Positions 59,837 through 64,000 of a stretch of DNA of 64,000 bases are shown here, one piece after another; the stretch's first letter is position 1; every line of letters begins with the position of its first letter. The DNA is from Halichondria panicea (Eukaryota; Porifera; Demospongiae; Suberitida; Halichondriidae): positions 2,341,525 to 2,405,524 of the forward strand of contig NC_087378.1 of NCBI RefSeq assembly GCF_963675165.1, given 5' to 3'. Below the pieces are notes generated by a model. It searched no databases and was not told the DNA's origin. It saw nothing but the letters and a program-made list of their open reading frames with translations. Position numbers and translations under genes: made by a program.

Positions 59837-60762
59837 CTCTTTCCTTGGCAATCTGTTGTAGAAATTACAACAATGGGTAAGGAATCGTTATGATGAATTA
59901 GATGAAGTTGTATGTGAGCTCCTCCCTGACAAACAAACTGTAGTCTAGGTAACCGCCTTATCAGTCAAGTAGGCTAAAAATCTGTGTCCTTTGATGTAAG
60001 CTTTGATGTCTCTTTGTGCATATGTAGTTATAAAAAAAAAAAAAAAAAAAAAGAAACCTTTGACTAGCCGAAGAGTAGCAGCAGTAGTAGTAGCAGTGCA
60101 AGCAGGACTAGACTAGATTAAAAAGTTGGTGGAAAGAATAACTGACCGTTTGGACGTCACCTGGCTGCCAGACTTTCATCTGGACTCTTCCCCCTGAGTA
60201 GCTGGCCTTTCTCTAAGCCACAAAACTGAGCAAGAAGCTGAAGAAGCAGCTAGACAGAGACATGTACCTAGCCTTGAGAATTGGGAGGCGTGGCTCAACT
60301 AGTTAGCCCAGCCCAGAGGAATTGTTACCGTGGGTACTGAACAACCGTAGAAGTAGGGCTACCCCTGGCTTTACTGAATTAACTAGCTGTGTCTGCTGTC
60401 TAGTTGGACCAGATTTAGCTAGATAATGGGGTAGAGAATAGTTGAGCGGTGCTGTGTGTAGCTTGAACTGTACTGGCTGGCAAGAATCTAGTAAGCACCC
60501 TATGCACTGATAACTCGTCAGAATGGAGGGTATGTTCTAGGGATCTGGACAGCTGTACATCCAAAGGAGCCAGGGAGTGCCAATCATCTTCTCCCAGTCT
60601 CTGACACGCTAAACAAAAGGAGCTAGAACTGGGAGTCCCAGCTAGAATTGCTAGCCGGATCTAGACTAATAGAATGACATGGAGGCGTGGTGAGGCCGGA
60701 TCCACACTAATTGATCGACCTAAAGACGCTCCTGTTCCAGATTTCACGAATGGCAAGGAAAG
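59837..60762. mobile_element. 926-bp insertion element with 6-bp target duplication and known empty site
   Basis: GGCTAT flanks both ends (59831-59836 and 60763-60768). The ends are short inverted repeats, CTCTTTCCTTGGCAATC against GAATGGCAAGGAAAG. The homologous segment at 40740-40750 reads straight through (CTAGGCTATATATAGG). It contains a 21-base A run at 60032 and no clear open frame. Confidence 0.75.
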
Positions 60763-61871
60763 GGCTATATATAGCCGTAAAAAGTTGGCAAGTGTTTTAA
60801 TGTGGTGAATTGACGATTTACCGAAGATCGCCAAATTTAAACTGTCAAATGAAATCCGGTGAACGTAACGTCAGTGCTGTAGTAGCTACACCTGAGACGC
60901 CAAATTAAAAATGTCAATTCGGCTCAAGCTCATTTACTAAATATAATTTTCCTGTTATATATATAGCATACACTATGAAATTGTGTAGCTTCTGTTTCAG
61001 ATGTGAATATTTATTACACATGCAGCCACGGGTGCCACATGGGATATAACTATTGGCTCAGTGGGCTGCATGCACTGGAGAGACGTATTAACATTGCTTC
61101 AGTGCAAATAGTAGACATAGTAGTTTGCGCGCCGAGGGCCATTCAATAACTAATTTGTTGTATGACAAAATTAGAACCTGACTTGCAGTGTATTGTAAAT
61201 AATAATACAGCATAGACCTTGCATAGACCTTGCAAACTGATACTAAATCATTCGCTGCATTATCACAAAACCACCATACATACAATGTTGCTGTGTAAAC
61301 AAATAGTAATAGATACATGTACATAAAAAGTGAGCAGTGATGGGAACTACAGACTATGGAAACTCATAGAATGGGGGAGAATTTGAAGTGGAGAATGGTC
61401 TACCAACGCCTTATGCTGAGACTTGCATGCTGTACGAAAAATTGTTATGCCTTGCTCGCTCACTGCAGTATACCAGTTTTGACCAACAAGTCTGAACAGG
61501 CTTCTCCAAAACAATTTTTTGTGATTTGTCAGTGTTTGAGGTCCTTTGCAGTACGAACAGTTTCTTCAGCCTGAAACTTCTTTAGACTGCATTCTATAAG
61601 CTATATCTGCTGGAATGCAAGTCCCAGCCAATTCTCCACTTACTTTAAATCTCATCATAATTTGTATGTGAGTTTCCCTACCACCAAAAGTTGATAAGAG
61701 CATTTATTATTGATACCACCTTGTAGCGGATAATTTTCGAGGGTCTCGCAGATAAGCCATTTTTTGTGGAAATATTAGCCCTCAAAAAGTACCGTTATAC
61801 AATAGAAGCCATCATTACTCAGGATTAAATATTGCAACATTTTATGGCATGGTGATTTTATGGTTTTGTGG

Positions 61872-61925
61872 TAGCCTCGATCCCAGCCGTCTTTCTCAAT
61901 TGAGAGCGGCCTGGAATCGAGGCTA
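61872..61925. mobile_element. 54-bp TAGCCTCG foldback with perfect 9-bp target duplication
   Basis: TAGCCTCGATCCCAG at the left, CCTGGAATCGAGGCTA at the right; GTTTTGTGG at 61863-61871 and again at 61926-61934. Confidence 0.88.
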
Positions 61926-62135
61926 GTTTTGTGGTAATGCAGTGAGCTGATTTAGTATTTTGCAAAGTCTATGCAAACAGCTGTATTCGGTTGCTATTGT
62001 TATTATGTTCTTGTGTAAACTGGAGTAGTGCTGTAATAATTTGATCTTTGCAGTGGTCAGGCAACAACAGCTGATAGTACCCCAACTGTTGCTACATGTA
62101 AAGACACAATGAAGAGTGTAACTTGCTACACAACT

Positions 62136-62528
62136 ATGGCAACACAACAGGTAATTTATGCTAAAACAAAATGTTCATAGCCCGTGCGTTGAGCTTCTAT
62201 TGTACAGTAGCAAAACGGATACGATAACTTTTTACCGTAATGACATTAACATTATGGGGAATGATCGTGAATCGGGAATGATTGTTTATAGCAACGATTA
62301 GATCAATATTTTTTTTTCGCCTTCAAAGATCGCCTACAAGTTTCAACTATAAGCAGTTCTTTTTATCATTAGCAGTTGAAGCAGTCCATGAAAGTGTCTA
62401 GTTCGCTCAAACAGCTCATTTTGTGTCCACACACACACACATACCAACCCTGCTGTGCGCTGTGCACACACGGGGTAATTATGCCTCGGTGCGCATGCGC
62501 AAGCGAGGTATACGGTAGTGTGTGCGTG

Positions 62529-62560
<32 letters not shown>

Positions 62561-64000
62561 TGCGTGCGTGTGGGCTGCTAAAGGATCAATGAAGTGCAAG
62601 TATAAGCTTCTAGTCATGTTTTCTTGGATTTTAATTCGTGGATTTGCAAAATAATGCTTTGTTCTCGAGTTATGCCTAGTTTTGCTTACTTGGAATGCCA
62701 TTGCAGCCTTTTCAGAAGAGCACATAGCCAAACTTGTTTACCGAGTGTTGCTACTCTACTTAGTAGTTAGCTCTGCACTAGAATGCTAGCTATTGGTAGC
62801 TGGAAGAGTGAGAAGAGTGCTGCAAGGCTCTGCTGACTTGCAGCCATTACTTGAACTTTTGGCATCGATCGTTTAACAACAATCATTATCGATCATTACC
62901 ATGCACTCTTTGAGTTTCCCTGGATTTTGCATGCAGTAAAATTAATCATGACAATGTGTGTATAAAAGTTAGCTTAGTAGCTTTATGTTATGTAGCTTTG
63001 GCACCTCCACCGAGGCATCAGCACCTGTGGTGCTTTCATTATGCCTCGGTGCGCATGCGCAAGCGAGGTATACGGTAGTGTGTTTGTGTGTCTGTGTGTG
63101 TAGACTATTTCAGCTGCTCAAAGATCAATGAAATGCAAGTAAGAGTTTCTATAGGCTTCTTGTCATGTTTTTTTGGCTTGCAATGGTTGGATTTGAAAAA
63201 TAAAGCTTTGTTCTCGAGTTATGCCTAGTTTTGCTTACTTGGAATGCCATAGTCCGTAGCAAAATGTGTTCACCGAGTGTTGCTACTCTACTTAGTAGTT
63301 AGCTCTGCACTACTGAGAACGCTAGCTATTGGTACCTGCAGAGTGAGAAGAGAGCTGCAAGGCTCTGCTGACTTGTCATTAATTTTAGACTTGAACTTTT
63401 GGCACCGATCGTTTTTAACAACAATCATGGTCGATCATTACCCACTATTTGAGTTTCCCGCATGAAGAAAAATTATTCATCATGATAAATTAATGTGTGT
63501 ATAAAGCTAGCTATATGTTATGTAGATTTGGCACCTCCACCGAGGCATCAGCACCTGCAGTGCTTTCATTATATTATCTATTCATAATGCATGCACTCCT
63601 GATAATAGCATAAAAGAGAGAGAGTATCGAAACGTAGCATATAATAGCCTTGCATCAGACGTGACTTCCTGCCTGAAACGCGTGATCAATTAATGACAAT
63701 TTGGCAATAATTCTGCCTCGAGGCAAGTAGCGGCTCTGGGCACTGTTATTTATAGCAGGAGTTACATTACTACATCTGATGCAAAGCTATGCTATGTTCG
63801 ATACACTCTCTCTCTTTTAATATGGACTCTTGATAAATAAATCCGTTCTATGGCTATATATTGTATAAGACCCTAGTAAAATGTCATGCATTGCATGCTT
63901 AATTTTTGCATGATACCCATTTTTCCCATTAGGAAATGGTTTGCTGGACCCAGTGGCTTAAGCAAAATATGGCGGAGGTGAAGCAAGGTAATCTACCACA
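62136..64000 (+). CDS. Ankyrin-type gene D, first two exons, cut by the right edge
   Basis: Exon 1 62136-62150 (MATQQ, donor CAG|gtaatt) and exon 2 from 63933 (EMVCWTQWLKQNMAEVKQGN...) to the window end. The 68 visible bases of exon 2 are nearly identical to gene C. The 1.8-kb intron holds two tandem repeat-A copies and a foldback. The rest of the gene should contain ankyrin repeats by analogy with gene C. Confidence 0.75.
62481..63040 (+). repeat. Repeat family A, copy 6
   Basis: ATGCCTCGGTGCGCATGCGC...GGTGCTTTCATT, the most complete copy. It includes a (GT)/(GC) tract at 62519-62573 and abuts copy 7 head to tail. Confidence 0.9.
63041..63570 (+). repeat. Repeat family A, copy 7
   Basis: Begins ATGCCTCGGTGCGCATGCGC directly after copy 6 and ends CAGTGCTTTCATT. 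Confidence 0.9.
63613..63822. repeat. Foldback in gene D intron
   Basis: AAAGAGAGAGAGTATCGAAA...CATAATAGCCTTGCATCAG-type left arm against CTGATGCAAAGCTATGC...TTCGATACACTCTCTCTCTT right arm, about 50 bases each. Confidence 0.8.

Larger units (their letters stand above)
57260..62135. other. Repeat-rich region between CARD-like gene and ankyrin gene D
   Basis: No gene recognised. It parallels 38.3-41.2 kb: repeat-A copy 57386-57821 with 58788-58871, 59020-59160 matching 40130-40270, 59660-59836 matching 40560-40748 and 60763-61190 matching 40743-41150. Insertions break the parallel at 57822-58787 and 59837-60762. A 21-base A run lies at 60032. Confidence 0.6.

Noticed and set aside
62369..62731. 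120-residue open frame on the minus strand
   Set aside because: It overlaps repeat family A and a (CA)n tract and has no homologous pattern in other copies.

Overview
The window looks like nuclear DNA of an early-branching animal, most likely a sponge (inference). Two conserved animal genes with many short introns sit on the left: a DOCK-family Rac activator and an MNT-type bHLH repressor. To their right is an array of lineage-specific death-domain, CARD-like and ankyrin-type genes set among many small inverted-repeat transposons. The base composition is AT-rich, splice sites are GT-AG, and (CA)n tracts and TACATGTA-type palindromes are common.

Layout. 1-16343 (+): most of a DOCK3/4-like gene. 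I assign 50 exons whose phases all agree, giving 1697 visible residues; the N-terminal SH3 part lies off the left edge. One of its introns has the hallmarks of a U12 (minor spliceosome) intron. 17270-20914 (-): a complete six-exon MNT-like gene with SID and bHLHZip, convergent with DOCK. 20927-22604: an upstream region with five CACGTG E-boxes, shared with a plus-strand gene starting at 22605.

22605-64000: the accessory array. It holds ankyrin-type gene A (22605-27142), a two-module paralogue B (27608-32245), a decayed copy (33735-34550), a death-domain gene (34924-38308), a stray last exon of another copy (46862-46934), ankyrin-type gene C (50078-52191), a CARD-like gene (55531-57259) and the start of ankyrin-type gene D (62136 to the right edge). 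The ankyrin-type proteins share an N-terminal W-x2-W-L motif and a TA-x-H-x-x-A motif. Most of them, and also the death-domain gene, begin with a five-codon micro-exon spliced in phase 0. The death-domain and CARD-like genes share nearly the same C-terminal half (a CPYC cysteine motif plus a sponge-type domain) but have different N-terminal death-fold domains. Two minus-strand loci interrupt the array: a small PHD-finger protein (43912-44710) and a decayed receptor-tyrosine-kinase domain (52703-54645).

Mobile DNA fills most remaining space: TA-flanked MITEs ending in CCGTATAGCG; a TAGCCTCG...CGAGGCTA foldback family with 9-bp target duplications, including a 31-bp member and members carrying RecQ-helicase fragments; a ~550-bp repeat family (called A here); a 1526-bp inverted-repeat transposon with a 7-bp duplication; and a 926-bp insertion whose empty site survives in a paralogous segment. 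A segmental duplication links about 37.1-41.2 kb with 56.2-61.2 kb.

The DOCK and MNT assignments are strong. The idea that the array encodes an innate-immune or cell-death signalling module is inference from domain content and gene-family behaviour.
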